A stretch of DNA of 64,000 nt from Streptomyces sp. TLI_235 (lineage in GTDB: Bacteria; Actinomycetota; Actinomycetes; Streptomycetales; Streptomycetaceae), in NCBI GenBank assembly GCA_002300355.1, contig NSGV01000001.1, forward strand, positions 124,001-188,000. Direction: 5' to 3'. Of this stretch, positions 16,194-23,968 are shown one piece after another; the stretch's first letter is position 1; every line of letters starts with the position of its first letter. The notes below the pieces were generated by a model. It was not told the origin of the DNA. It saw only the letters and a list, made by a program, of their open reading frames with translations, and ran no database searches. A program made the translations under genes and the position numbers.

Positions 16194-17054
16194 ATGGGAT
16201 ACATCGGCACGGTGGGGCTGGTGCTCCACCCCGAACGCCAGTGCGCGCCCACCGTGGACACCGTCCTCGACTGGAGCCGCGCCCGCGGCGCCAAGGTCCT
16301 CGGCCTCGCGGACGAGGTCGCCCGGATCGGCTGCCGCACGGTGCCGGTCGGGGACGAGGAGATGACCGAGACCGCCGACCTGCTGATCAGCCTCGGCGGG
16401 GACGGCACCATGCTGCGCGCACTGCGCCTGGTGGTCGGCGGCCACGCACCCGTCCTCGGGGTCAACGTCGGACGCCTCGGCTTCCTCGCCGAGGTCGACA
16501 TCCCGGAACTGCCCGCCGCGCTCGACGCGATCGACGGCCACCGGTTCAGCGTCGAGCCGCGCTCCGGGGTCCGGGTCCGCCTCGGGGACGACGTCGAGAC
16601 GGCACTCAACGACATCGTGCTGCTGCGAAGCCCCGGACACCGGTCGGCGGCGGTCGCCGTGCACGTCGAGAACCAGCCGTTCGTCCGGTACACCGCGGAC
16701 GCGGTCGTGGTCGCCACCCCGACCGGGTCGACCGCCTACAGCTTCTCGGCCGGCGGCCCGATCGTCTCCCCCGCCGCCGAGGGGCTGCTGATCACCCCGG
16801 TGGCCCCGCACTCGGCGTTCAACCGCTCGGTCTTCCTGTCCGCCGGGGAGCACCTCGCTCTCGAAGTGCTGTCGCACAGCGGCGACCTGGCCGTGGAGGC
16901 CGACGGCCGGCTGGTCGGCCGGGTGAGCCCGGGCCAGGTCGTCGAGGTGACGATGGTCCCCGCTGCGGCGCAGGTCGTCCGCCTCGGCCACACCACCTTC
17001 TACCAGCGGGCCCAGCGCAAACTCCGCCTCACCGGCTCGGCCGAACCCACCTGA
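16194..17054 (+). CDS. NAD(+) kinase
   Basis: A 286-residue ATP-NAD kinase. GGDGT is at residues 68-72 with catalytic-type Asp70, followed by VNVGRLGFLAEVD, ALNDIVLLR, and the NAD-site signature TPTGSTAYSFSAGGPIVSP. It makes NADP(H) in the cytoplasm. ATG 16194 with GAGG eight bases upstream is preferred over GTG 16185. Its place directly behind a receiver-flavoprotein and kinase suggests it is an extra NAD kinase tuned to that redox circuit rather than the housekeeping copy. Confidence 0.92.
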   Translation: MGYIGTVGLVLHPERQCAPTVDTVLDWSRARGAKVLGLADEVARIGCRTVPVGDEEMTETADLLISLGGDGTMLRALRLVVGGHAPVLGVNVGRLGFLAEVDIPELPAALDAIDGHRFSVEPRSGVRVRLGDDVETALNDIVLLRSPGHRSAAVAVHVENQPFVRYTADAVVVATPTGSTAYSFSAGGPIVSPAAEGLLITPVAPHSAFNRSVFLSAGEHLALEVLSHSGDLAVEADGRLVGRVSPGQVVEVTMVPAAAQVVRLGHTTFYQRAQRKLRLTGSAEPT

Positions 17055-17175
17055 CCGGGCGCCGGCCCGCCGCGCCGGCAACCGGCTGCGGTGTCGGCGA
17101 CGTCAACTACGGTGCGAGGAACGGTGGATGTCCCCGCGCCGCAGGTCGCGGACGGGACAGGGAGGGGGACTCGTC

Positions 17176-17844
17176 ATGTTCGGCTGGATCTTTTTCGGCG
17201 CCCTGCTGATGGCGCCGATCGCCTTCGGAATGACTCGGGAGGTCCGCACCGCCCGGCGTGCGGGGGCCTCGGAGCGGATGCTGCGGACGCTGGCGAGCCG
17301 CCCCGGCTGGCGGGTGATGAAGCCCGGCGAACCGTGGCGGGAGTACGTGCCGCACTACCCGTGGCTGGACGTGCCGCGCAGCACCACGGCCACCGGTCCC
17401 GGCGGGGACGGGCGCGAGGTCACCGTCGCCCGGTTCATCCGGCTGGAACAGCGGCGCGGTCTGCACTGGCTGGTGTTCCACTACGAACTCCCGGGGCGTG
17501 TGCCGACGATCCGGCTCGAACGGACCTGGAGCGCCGAGGCCCTGCGGGTCGAGGTGCTCGCGCCGGGCCTGTACATCCCGATGGCCGGGGACGGCCGCAC
17601 CCCGGTGCTCCGCGACCTCGTCATCGCCACCGACCTGATCGATCGTCTGGAGGCCCTGGGCGCCCCCGCGGTCAGCGTCCAGCGGGAATCGGTCTGCTTC
17701 GTCTACCACCCGCTGCCCGACCGCGCCGAGGTGGGGCGGTACGTGGACGGGCTCGCCGCGCTCCTTCCCGATCTGGTGCGGATCGCCGTCGCCACCGAAG
17801 CGGCGCCGATCGCCAACGAATCCCAGGACTCCCGGGGCGAGTGA
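17176..17844 (+). CDS. Hypothetical membrane-anchored protein, 222 aa
   Basis: Not recognised. It starts with a hydrophobic helix (MFGWIFFGALLMAPIAFGM) that is either a signal anchor or an uncleaved signal, followed by about 200 soluble residues with many Arg/Trp (ERMLRTLASRPGWRVMKPGEPW, LHWLVFHYELPG). No catalytic motif is evident. ATG 17176 has an excellent GGGAGGGGG site; an upstream ATG at 17128 is not needed. It is the last gene before a palindrome-rich gap at 17893-17966. Confidence 0.65.
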   Translation: MFGWIFFGALLMAPIAFGMTREVRTARRAGASERMLRTLASRPGWRVMKPGEPWREYVPHYPWLDVPRSTTATGPGGDGREVTVARFIRLEQRRGLHWLVFHYELPGRVPTIRLERTWSAEALRVEVLAPGLYIPMAGDGRTPVLRDLVIATDLIDRLEALGAPAVSVQRESVCFVYHPLPDRAEVGRYVDGLAALLPDLVRIAVATEAAPIANESQDSRGE

Positions 17845-17892
17845 ATGCCCGACCGTGACGGTGCCGAGAGCCCTCTCTGCGCATCAAACCAG

Positions 17893-17911
17893 GCTTAAGA
17901 GAGGGTTAAGC
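17893..17911. promoter_or_regulatory. Palindrome GCTTAA-N7-TTAAGC
   Basis: Six-base perfect arms flank GAGAGGG in an unusually AT-containing spot between the hypothetical membrane gene and the glucanase. It could be an operator for the glucanase, 200 bases downstream; the function is unproven. Confidence 0.4.
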
Positions 17912-17936
17912 AACCGACGGTCGGACAAAGGTGCAG

Positions 17937-17966
17937 GTCAGGTGCGCGCGGTTGCGTGCACCTGAC
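17937..17966 (+). terminator. Hairpin after the hypothetical membrane gene
   Basis: Perfect nine-base arms GTCAGGTGC and GCACCTGAC flank a 12-base loop, starting 93 bases after the stop codon. No T-tract follows, as is common in this GC-rich group. Confidence 0.5.
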
Positions 17967-18026
17967 ATTGCCATGAGGGTTGCCGCTCCGTAATATTCAG
18001 GCCCACGGGCGACGCCGCATCAGATC

Positions 18027-18040
18027 TGAGAGCGCTCTCA
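18027..18040. promoter_or_regulatory. LacI-family-type operator upstream of the glucanase
   Basis: TGAGAGCGCTCTCA is a perfect 14-bp palindrome 73 bases upstream of the glucanase start. It closely resembles the GAGCGCTC-centred operators of sugar-responsive LacI repressors in Streptomyces (the CebR box is TGGGAGCGCTCCCA). No LacI gene lies in this window, so a distant repressor would bind it. Confidence 0.7.
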
Positions 18041-18113
18041 CTACCCTCAGTGACGGCGCCGGCTCCCTCCCCCCGCTCCCCACCCGACCTCGCGGAGAAC
18101 GGACCCCCACACC

Positions 18114-19817
18114 ATGACGCCACGTCACCAACGACCGATATCCCGCCGGAAGCTCCTCGCCGCGACGGCGGGCGTGGCCCTCACCGTGCCCGCGGTGGTG
18201 ACCTGGCTCCAGTCGGCCGCCGGCGCGTCGACCACCACCACCCTGCCGCTGGATCTGGCGAACACCACGGGGAACAACACCGTGTACGCCTACGTCCTCG
18301 GCCGGGACCCGGCGGCGGGCGGCAACTGGGCCTTCGTCCAGGCGGACGGGACGAGCCTGTACCACCCGCCGAACCCGGCCAACGACCAGACGCCGCTGGG
18401 CGTCGACTGTGCCATCGCGCTGAACGCCTCGGGCGCCGGGCCGCGACGGGTGACACTTCCCCGGCTCGACAGCGGCCGTATCTACTTCGCCGTCGGCGCC
18501 AAGCTCACCTTCCTGATGAACCGCGGCGGCGGACTGGCCCTGCCCTCGGTGAGCAACCCCAGCGACCCCAATGCGAACGTCCGCCACGACTTCTGCGAAT
18601 TCACGTTCAACAACGACCAGTTGTACGCCAACATCACCTTTGTGGACATGGTCTGCCTGCCGATCGCCTTCCAGCTGGAGACCGGGCAGGGCACCCAGAC
18701 GGTCCGCGGCCTGCCGGCCGACGGGCTGTCCCGGGTGGCCGCCGCGCTGCGGGCCCAGTCCGCCGCCGACGGCAGCGACTGGAGCCGTCTGATCGTCAAC
18801 AAGAACGGCTCCGACCTGCGCGTGCTCAGCCCGAACCTGGCGATCCGCGGCAACAGTTCGCTGTTCAGCGGCTACTTCGACAGCTACGTCGACCAGGTGT
18901 GGACCAAGTACCGCTCCACCGACCTGAAGATCGACACCCAGTTCACCTGGGGCACCGTCACCGGCCGGGTGAACGGCGACACCCTCACCTTCCCCGGGGT
19001 GGGCAGCTTCGCCCGGCCGTCGACCCTGTCGATCTTCTCGTGCAGCGACGCGCCCTTCACCACGGGCAACGACGTCATGGGCAACCTGAGCGCCCGACTC
19101 GCCGCCGCCTTCAACCGGACCACCCTGCTGGACAACCCCAACCAGCCGACCGCCGAGAACCCGGCCGCCTTCTACACCAAGCCGCGGACCAACCACTACG
19201 CCCGGATCCTGCACGGCACCACCCCCGACGGGCTGGGCTACGCCTTCCCGTACGACGACGTGCACCCGGCCGGGGTGGACTTCGAGGGCAAGGTGCAGTC
19301 GGGCAGCCCCACCCGGTGGACCATCACCGTCGGCGGGGTGGCCGGCGGCGGCGGGGGAAGCACGCCGACCCCGACCGCGACACCGACCGCAACCGCGACC
19401 GGTGGCACGGGCAGCGCCTTCGCCACCATCCAGGCCGAGGCGTTCGCCGCACAGTCCGGCGCCCAGGTGGAGGCCTGCTCCGACACCGGCGGCGGCTCCG
19501 ACGTGGGCTGGCTCGCCAACGGCGACTGGCTGAAGTTCGCCGCCGTCAACTTCGGCACCGCCGGGGCGACCCGGTTCAGCGCCCGGGTCGCCTCCGGCGC
19601 GGCCGCCGGGGTGAGCGGCCTGGTCCAGGTCCGGCTCGGCAGCCCCACGGCGACACCCGTCGGCAGCTTCGCCCTCGCGAACACCGGCGGCTGGCAGACC
19701 TGGCGCACGGTACCGGCGGACATCAGCCGCACCACCGGTGTCCACGACGTCTACCTGACCTTCACCAGCGGCCAGCCCGCCGACTTCGTCAACATCAACT
19801 GGTTCACCTTCGGATAG
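18114..19817 (+). CDS. Secreted beta-1,3-glucanase (GH64) with CBM6-like module
   Basis: 567 residues. The N-terminus has a twin-arginine signal (SRRKLLAATAGVAL) cleaved near residue 38. Residues ~40-405 match GH64 laminaripentaose-producing glucanases (LPLDLANTTG, VYAYVLGRDP, YFAVGAKLTFLMNRGG, FCEFTFNND, DMVCLPIAFQLE, WTKYRSTDL). A Gly/Thr-Pro linker leads to a C-terminal carbohydrate-binding domain of the CBM6 type (IQAEAFAAQSGAQVE, WLANGDWLKFAAVNFG, DVYLTFTSGQPADFVNINWFTF). It hydrolyses fungal or algal beta-1,3-glucan outside the cell. The perfect palindrome at 18027-18040 suggests sugar-dependent repression. Confidence 0.93.
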   Translation: MTPRHQRPISRRKLLAATAGVALTVPAVVTWLQSAAGASTTTTLPLDLANTTGNNTVYAYVLGRDPAAGGNWAFVQADGTSLYHPPNPANDQTPLGVDCAIALNASGAGPRRVTLPRLDSGRIYFAVGAKLTFLMNRGGGLALPSVSNPSDPNANVRHDFCEFTFNNDQLYANITFVDMVCLPIAFQLETGQGTQTVRGLPADGLSRVAAALRAQSAADGSDWSRLIVNKNGSDLRVLSPNLAIRGNSSLFSGYFDSYVDQVWTKYRSTDLKIDTQFTWGTVTGRVNGDTLTFPGVGSFARPSTLSIFSCSDAPFTTGNDVMGNLSARLAAAFNRTTLLDNPNQPTAENPAAFYTKPRTNHYARILHGTTPDGLGYAFPYDDVHPAGVDFEGKVQSGSPTRWTITVGGVAGGGGGSTPTPTATPTATATGGTGSAFATIQAEAFAAQSGAQVEACSDTGGGSDVGWLANGDWLKFAAVNFGTAGATRFSARVASGAAAGVSGLVQVRLGSPTATPVGSFALANTGGWQTWRTVPADISRTTGVHDVYLTFTSGQPADFVNINWFTFG

Positions 19818-19859
19818 CGCGGTCCGGACCGGCGCCGATCCGGACGGCACCGGTCCGCA

Positions 19860-19888
19860 CGGCACCGCGTCCCAGTGGCGCGGTGCCG
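19860..19888. terminator. Bidirectional terminator between convergent genes
   Basis: CGGCACCGCG and CGCGGTGCCG form a perfect 10-bp stem around a nine-base loop. It sits between the glucanase (plus) and the PaaX gene (minus), which converge here. Confidence 0.65.
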
Positions 19889-19954
19889 CGTCCGGGCCCC
19901 GGCGGGCAGGCCGGGGACCGGACGCATCCGTGCGCCCGGGCCCGCAGGAGCGGG

Positions 19955-20803
19955 CTACTCGCCGGCGTGGATCACCGTGAGCGCATGCTCGCGGGCTGCC
20001 GGGCCCAGTGCGGCGTTCAGCTCGTCGAACAGCCGGCCCGCGCCGACGCCGTTCCAGCCGGGCGGGAGCAGCGCGAGCGGGAGCCCCGGGTCCCGGTAGG
20101 GCAGGCGGCGCCACTGGGTGAGCATCGGCACGTAGACCCGGAAGGCCTCCTGCGGGGAGATCCCGCCGGCCTTCACCTTGTCGAGCACCGGTCGGTAGCG
20201 GCGCAGGAAGTCGGCGTAGAGCGCGGTGAGTTCGTCCAGGTCCCACCAGCTGCGGACCTTGGTGCGCAGGTCGCCGAAGGCGAGGTGGTCGCCGGCGAAG
20301 AGGTCGACGTAGCCGGCGAGGCCGCGGCGCTCCAGGGTCCGGCGGGTCTCGGCGGCGAGGTTGCCCGGTGCGACCCACACGCCGGGCGCGGCGGTGCCGA
20401 AGCCGAGCCGGGTCAGGCTGGTCCTGAGTTCGTGCCGCTTCTGCCGCTCGGACTCGGGGACGGAGAAGACCACCAGGATCCAGCCGTCCTCGGCGACCGC
20501 CCGTACGCGTTCGAAGATCCGGACGTCGCCCTCCGCGAGGGTCTCCAGGACCTGCGCCGCGAGCGAGTAGCCGGCCGCTCCCTCGTGCCGCCCGCTCTCC
20601 AGCACGCCGCGGCGCTTGAGGCGGGAGATCGAGGAGCGCACCGCCTGCGGTTCGACCCCGAGGTCGGCCATGAGCCGGACCACCGACGCCACGGAGAGCC
20701 AGTTCTGCTCGCCCCGCGCGTACAGGCCGAAGGCGGTGATGATCAGCGGGCCGTGCCGCGCGTCGCGGCCGGTCGCGGGTGACTCCTCGTGCCCGGCCGT
20801 CAC
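19955..20803 (-). CDS. PaaX-family transcriptional repressor
   Basis: 282 residues with the PaaX layout: an N-terminal winged helix (LIITAFGLYARGEQNWLSVASVVRLMADLGVEPQAVRSSISRLKRRGVLE), a central Cas2-like domain (WILVVFSVPESERQKRHELRTSLTRLGFGTAAPGVWVAPG), and a C-terminal helical domain (ADFLRRYRPVLDKV, RVYVPMLTQWRRLPYRDPGLP). PaaX proteins repress aromatic catabolism and are released by aryl-CoA thioesters. It is the last gene of a minus-strand operon (RidA, FAH) that diverges from aryl-CoA ligase and monooxygenase genes, so the inducer is probably the CoA thioester made by that ligase. Confidence 0.92.
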   Translation of the reverse strand: MTAGHEESPATGRDARHGPLIITAFGLYARGEQNWLSVASVVRLMADLGVEPQAVRSSISRLKRRGVLESGRHEGAAGYSLAAQVLETLAEGDVRIFERVRAVAEDGWILVVFSVPESERQKRHELRTSLTRLGFGTAAPGVWVAPGNLAAETRRTLERRGLAGYVDLFAGDHLAFGDLRTKVRSWWDLDELTALYADFLRRYRPVLDKVKAGGISPQEAFRVYVPMLTQWRRLPYRDPGLPLALLPPGWNGVGAGRLFDELNAALGPAAREHALTVIHAGE

Positions 20804-20918
20804 AGCTGCGCTCTCCTCGCCTCGGGCCGGTGCTGTCCGTGGGACCCGTCACCGCGCAGCCTATCGTCACCCCGCTCGCATGATCGACGCGGATCGCGTG
20901 ATCGGCACCGGCCGCCGG

Positions 20919-20959
20919 CGCTCACTCCGGGGCGGTCACACCGGGCGCTCACACCAGGG
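20919..20959. repeat. Three contiguous ~14-bp repeats
   Basis: CGCTCACTCCGGGG, CGGTCACACCGGG and CGCTCACACCAGGG lie head to tail in the gap between FAH and paaX, the last one covering the FAH stop. They could be binding sites for PaaX or RNA structure spacing the two genes. Confidence 0.5.
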
Positions 20960-21833
20960 CGGTCGCGGCCACCCGGTTGCGCAGCTCGCCGAGGCCGGCG
21001 ACCCGGGTGACGACGAGGTCGCCGTCCTCCAGGAAGATCTGCGGGTCGCGGGCGCTGCCGATGCCGCTCGGGGTGCCGGTGAGCAGGACGTCGCCGGCGC
21101 GGAGGGTCATGCCGTGGCTGAGTTCGGCGATCAGCCTGGCCACGGGGAAGGCCATCTGCGCGCTGGACGCGTTCTGCAGGAGGACGCCGTTGACCTCGCA
21201 CTGCACGTGCAGCGCACCGGGGTCGGGCACCTCGTCGGCGGTGGTGAGCCAGGGGCCGAGCGGCATGGTGGCGTCGATGCTCTTGCCCTTGAGCCACTGG
21301 CCGCCGTGCGCCCGCTGGAGGTCGCGCTGGGAGACGTCGTTGGCGACCAGGTAGCCGAGGACGTGCTGCAGCGCCTCGCTCTCCGGGATCGACCGGCCGT
21401 CGCGGCCGATGACGAGGGCGATCTCGGCCTCGTAGTCCCACTGGGTCGACAGGGCGGGGTCGTAGGCGATGTCGTCGCCCGGGCCGATCACGGTGTCCGG
21501 GCCCTTGGTGAAGAAGGTGGGCCGGGTGGGCCGGTCCGGGTCCTCGTGCCCGCGCTTGCCGCGGGACTCCTCGAAGTGGTCCCAGTAGTTCCAGCCGGTG
21601 CAGAGGATGTCCCGGTTGAACCGCTGCAGGGGTGATTCCAGGCGGACGGCCGTGAGCGGCAGGACGGGGGCGGCGTCGGCGGCGGCCCGGGCGGCGTCGA
21701 GGGCGGCGGGGCCGCCGCGGACGAGGTCGTCGACCGTGCCGAGCCGCTCGGGCAGCACGGCGACGGCCGCTGCGGCCTCGTCGACCGCGCCGGCCCGTCG
21801 GCGGCCGTCGACGGTGAAGGATGCGAGTCTCAT
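20949..21833 (-). CDS. Fumarylacetoacetate hydrolase-family protein
   Basis: 294 residues with the FAH fold: ILCTGWNYWDHFEE, TFFTKGPDTVIGPGDDI, metal-site YEAEIALVIG, NDVSQRDLQ, GKSIDATMPLGPWL, and GDVLLTGTPSGIG near the C-terminus. Family members hydrolyse acylpyruvates or hydrate/isomerise oxo-dienoates made by ring cleavage (fumarylpyruvate hydrolase, 2-oxopent-4-enoate hydratase, HpaG). In this cluster it would process a ring-opened product. It lies 30 bases downstream of the RidA gene in the same operon. Confidence 0.9.
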   Translation of the reverse strand: MRLASFTVDGRRRAGAVDEAAAAVAVLPERLGTVDDLVRGGPAALDAARAAADAAPVLPLTAVRLESPLQRFNRDILCTGWNYWDHFEESRGKRGHEDPDRPTRPTFFTKGPDTVIGPGDDIAYDPALSTQWDYEAEIALVIGRDGRSIPESEALQHVLGYLVANDVSQRDLQRAHGGQWLKGKSIDATMPLGPWLTTADEVPDPGALHVQCEVNGVLLQNASSAQMAFPVARLIAELSHGMTLRAGDVLLTGTPSGIGSARDPQIFLEDGDLVVTRVAGLGELRNRVAATALV

Positions 21834-21863
21834 GCTGCCCTTCTCACGGATCCGTGGCGCTCG

Positions 21864-22322
21864 TCAGGAATGGTCGATGCCGCCGGGGGCGGCCGGCCGG
21901 TCGCGGTCGCCGGGGCGCACCAGGCGCTCGTCCGGGATCACGGCCACGCCGAGGATCTCGATCAGGGCCTCGGGCTGCCAGAGCGCGGTGCAGCCGATGC
22001 CGGCCATCGCCGGGTAGACGGGGCCGGCCAGCTCCCGCCAGACCTTGCCGATCTCCTTGCCGTGGGCCTGGTAGTCGGGGATGTCGGTGAGGTACAGGGT
22101 GATGCTGACCAGGTCCTGCGGTTCGCCGCCGACCTCGCGGAGGGTGGTGAGGACGTTGCCGAACGCCTGGCGGAACTGCTCGACGATGCCGCCCGGGACG
22201 ATCCGCATGTCGGCGTCGAGGGCGGTCTGACCGCCGAGGTGGAGGGTGTTCCCCGCGAGGGTGCCGTGCGAGTAGCCGCTCGGTGCGGGAAGGGTGTCCG
22301 GGTTCACGGCGACGGGCGTCAT
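21864..22322 (-). CDS. RidA-family enamine/imine deaminase
   Basis: 152 residues of the RidA/YjgF/UK114 family (SGYSHGTLAGNTLHLGGQTALD, FGNVLTTLREVGGEPQDLVSITLYLTDIPDYQAHGKEI, YPAMAGIGCTALWQPEALIEILGVAVIP). The usual Arg that binds the substrate carboxylate is not clear in this copy. RidA relatives hydrolyse enamines/imines, and specialised ones act in aminophenol and aminobenzoate ring-cleavage pathways. ATG 22322 has a perfect GGAGG site. First gene of the minus-strand operon, facing the cupin gene. Confidence 0.9.
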   Translation of the reverse strand: MTPVAVNPDTLPAPSGYSHGTLAGNTLHLGGQTALDADMRIVPGGIVEQFRQAFGNVLTTLREVGGEPQDLVSITLYLTDIPDYQAHGKEIGKVWRELAGPVYPAMAGIGCTALWQPEALIEILGVAVIPDERLVRPGDRDRPAAPGGIDHS

Positions 22323-22374
22323 GCCACCTCCGGTCGGGACTGCGTCGGGCCGGTCCGCCCGGCCGGGCGGGGCG

Positions 22375-22385
22375 TATTGACAATA
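22375..22385. promoter_or_regulatory. Palindrome TATTGACAATA within a divergent promoter
   Basis: A perfect five-base-arm palindrome, overlapping a consensus -35 hexamer TTGACA (22377-22382) in the gap between RidA and the cupin gene. A regulator bound here could control both arms of the catabolic cluster. PaaX is the obvious candidate but its site is not established from sequence alone. Confidence 0.55.
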
Positions 22386-22543
22386 GATGACGGTCGTGAA
22401 AAAAACGAGAGACCGAGCGGCCCGGGCGCCGGGCGGAGCAGAGCCGGCCCGGCAGCAGCCTCCTTCGACACCACCATGGCGCCGGTCACGGCAGGGACCT
22501 GACCGGCACGCCGACGTCCGCCGCACGAAACGGAGCCGTCCGC

Positions 22544-23026
22544 ATGGAGCCCGAGCCCCGCACGTACCGCCTCGAGGGCGACAACTCGATGTACCGTCTG
22601 CCGAGCGGCCTGGTCGCCCCGGTGGTGACCCGCCGCGGCCTGGAGGACCCGGGCACCGCCGACTCCGGCGGGGCGGTCCGCGTCTCCGGTGTGAGCATCC
22701 AGCACACCCCGGCCAGGAGGCTGTGGTTCGGCAAGGTCAGCAACGAGCCCGGCTACCGCTCGGTCTCCCACCACCACGGCGAGGCCGAGACCGGCGGCTA
22801 CGTGCTGTCGGGCCGGGCGCGGATCTACTTCGGCGAGGAGTTCGCCGACTACCTCGACATGGAGGAGGGCGACTGGGTCTTCGTGCCGCCCTTCATGCCG
22901 CACGTGGAGTGCAACCTGTCCCGGACAAAACCGCTGGTCTGGATGACCACCAGGACACCGGAGAACATCGTGGTCAACCTGCCGGACGTGGCCGACGCCG
23001 ACCTGCGGGACTGGGAGGACCGGTGA
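22544..23026 (+). CDS. Small cupin-domain protein, candidate ring-cleavage dioxygenase
   Basis: 160 residues forming one cupin barrel: the metal motif HHHGEAETGGYVLSGRARIYFG and the second motif GDWVFVPPFMPHVECNL give two to three His, a Glu and a late His. The size and single barrel recall 3-hydroxyanthranilate 3,4-dioxygenase and other small aromatic dioxygenases, though many small cupins are not oxygenases. Position as first gene of an aryl-CoA cluster with FAH and RidA supports a ring-opening role by context only. The stop overlaps the thioesterase start. Confidence 0.8.
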   Translation: MEPEPRTYRLEGDNSMYRLPSGLVAPVVTRRGLEDPGTADSGGAVRVSGVSIQHTPARRLWFGKVSNEPGYRSVSHHHGEAETGGYVLSGRARIYFGEEFADYLDMEEGDWVFVPPFMPHVECNLSRTKPLVWMTTRTPENIVVNLPDVADADLRDWEDR

Positions 23027-23934
23027 CCGCCGCCGACGTCCCCACCTCCGCGGTGTTCACCGCGGCCGTCACCCTGGCCCCGGCCGAGCCCCTGCACTTC
23101 GACCTCGCCTTCACCGCCACCACCCAGCCCTGCCCGTGGCCGAAGGCGTACGGCGGCGACCTGGTGGCGCAGGCCGCGGCGGCGGCCATGCGGTCGGTCG
23201 CGGACGGCAAGTCCCTGCACTCCATGCACGGCTACTTCCTGCGGCCGGCCGACATCGGCGCCGCGGTGCGGTACGAGGTGGAGCTGCTGCGGGACGGCCG
23301 GGGCTACAGCACCCGGCAGGTGCGCGGCTACCAGAACGGCAAGCCGGTCTACGTCTGCCTGGCCAACTTCGCCGCCGGCGAGCCGGGCGGGACCTTCGAG
23401 GCCGGGCCCGAGCTCGACCTGGAGGTGCCGGCGCCCGAGGACCTGCCCACCTCCGCCGAGTACCTCGCCGGGCGGGTCGGCGGCACCATGACCGAGGAGT
23501 CCAGGGCGTACTGGTCGGGCGGGCGGAGCTTCGACATGCGCCACGTGCCGGGCCCGCTCTACCTCGCCGTCGAGGGGAAGCAGACGCCCTGCCAGGCGGT
23601 GTGGGTCCGGCCGTTCGACCGGCTGCAGCCGGTCGAGGGACTGACCGACGCCCAGCGGGACCGGGCGGCGCTGGCCTACGTCTGCGACTACACCGTCCTG
23701 GAGCCCGTGCTGCGGGTCCTCGGCCTGCCGTGGGCGATGCCCGGGCTGGTCACCGCGAGCCTCGACCACGCGATGTGGTTCCACCGCCCGGGGCCGGTCG
23801 ACGACTGGCTGCTCTACGTCCAGGAGGCGGTGGCGGCGGACAGCGGCCGCGGCCTCGGCACCGGCCGCTTCTTCACCCGCGACCACCGCCACCTGGCCAC
23901 CGTCGCCCAGGAGGGCATGATCCGCACCGTCTGA
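23023..23934 (+). CDS. Acyl-CoA thioesterase II (TesB-like)
   Basis: 303 residues with the double hot-dog TesB layout: PWPKAYGGDLVAQAAAAAMRSV, LHSMHGYFLRPADIG, and the second half with LVTASLDHAMWFHRP and GRGLGTGRFFTRDHRHLATVAQEGMIR. TesB enzymes hydrolyse acyl- or aryl-CoA thioesters in the cytoplasm. Here it would release the free acid after the CoA-bound ring has been hydroxylated. GTG 23023 overlaps the cupin stop, so the two are coupled. Confidence 0.92.
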   Translation: MTAADVPTSAVFTAAVTLAPAEPLHFDLAFTATTQPCPWPKAYGGDLVAQAAAAAMRSVADGKSLHSMHGYFLRPADIGAAVRYEVELLRDGRGYSTRQVRGYQNGKPVYVCLANFAAGEPGGTFEAGPELDLEVPAPEDLPTSAEYLAGRVGGTMTEESRAYWSGGRSFDMRHVPGPLYLAVEGKQTPCQAVWVRPFDRLQPVEGLTDAQRDRAALAYVCDYTVLEPVLRVLGLPWAMPGLVTASLDHAMWFHRPGPVDDWLLYVQEAVAADSGRGLGTGRFFTRDHRHLATVAQEGMIRTV

Positions 23935-23968
23935 CCTCGTGCGTCACCGCCATGGAAGGACTCCCCCG

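Noticed and set aside
17997..20870. 957-codon minus-strand open frame opposite the glucanase
   Set aside because: The glucanase on the plus strand has clear domains and a Tat signal; this frame has none.
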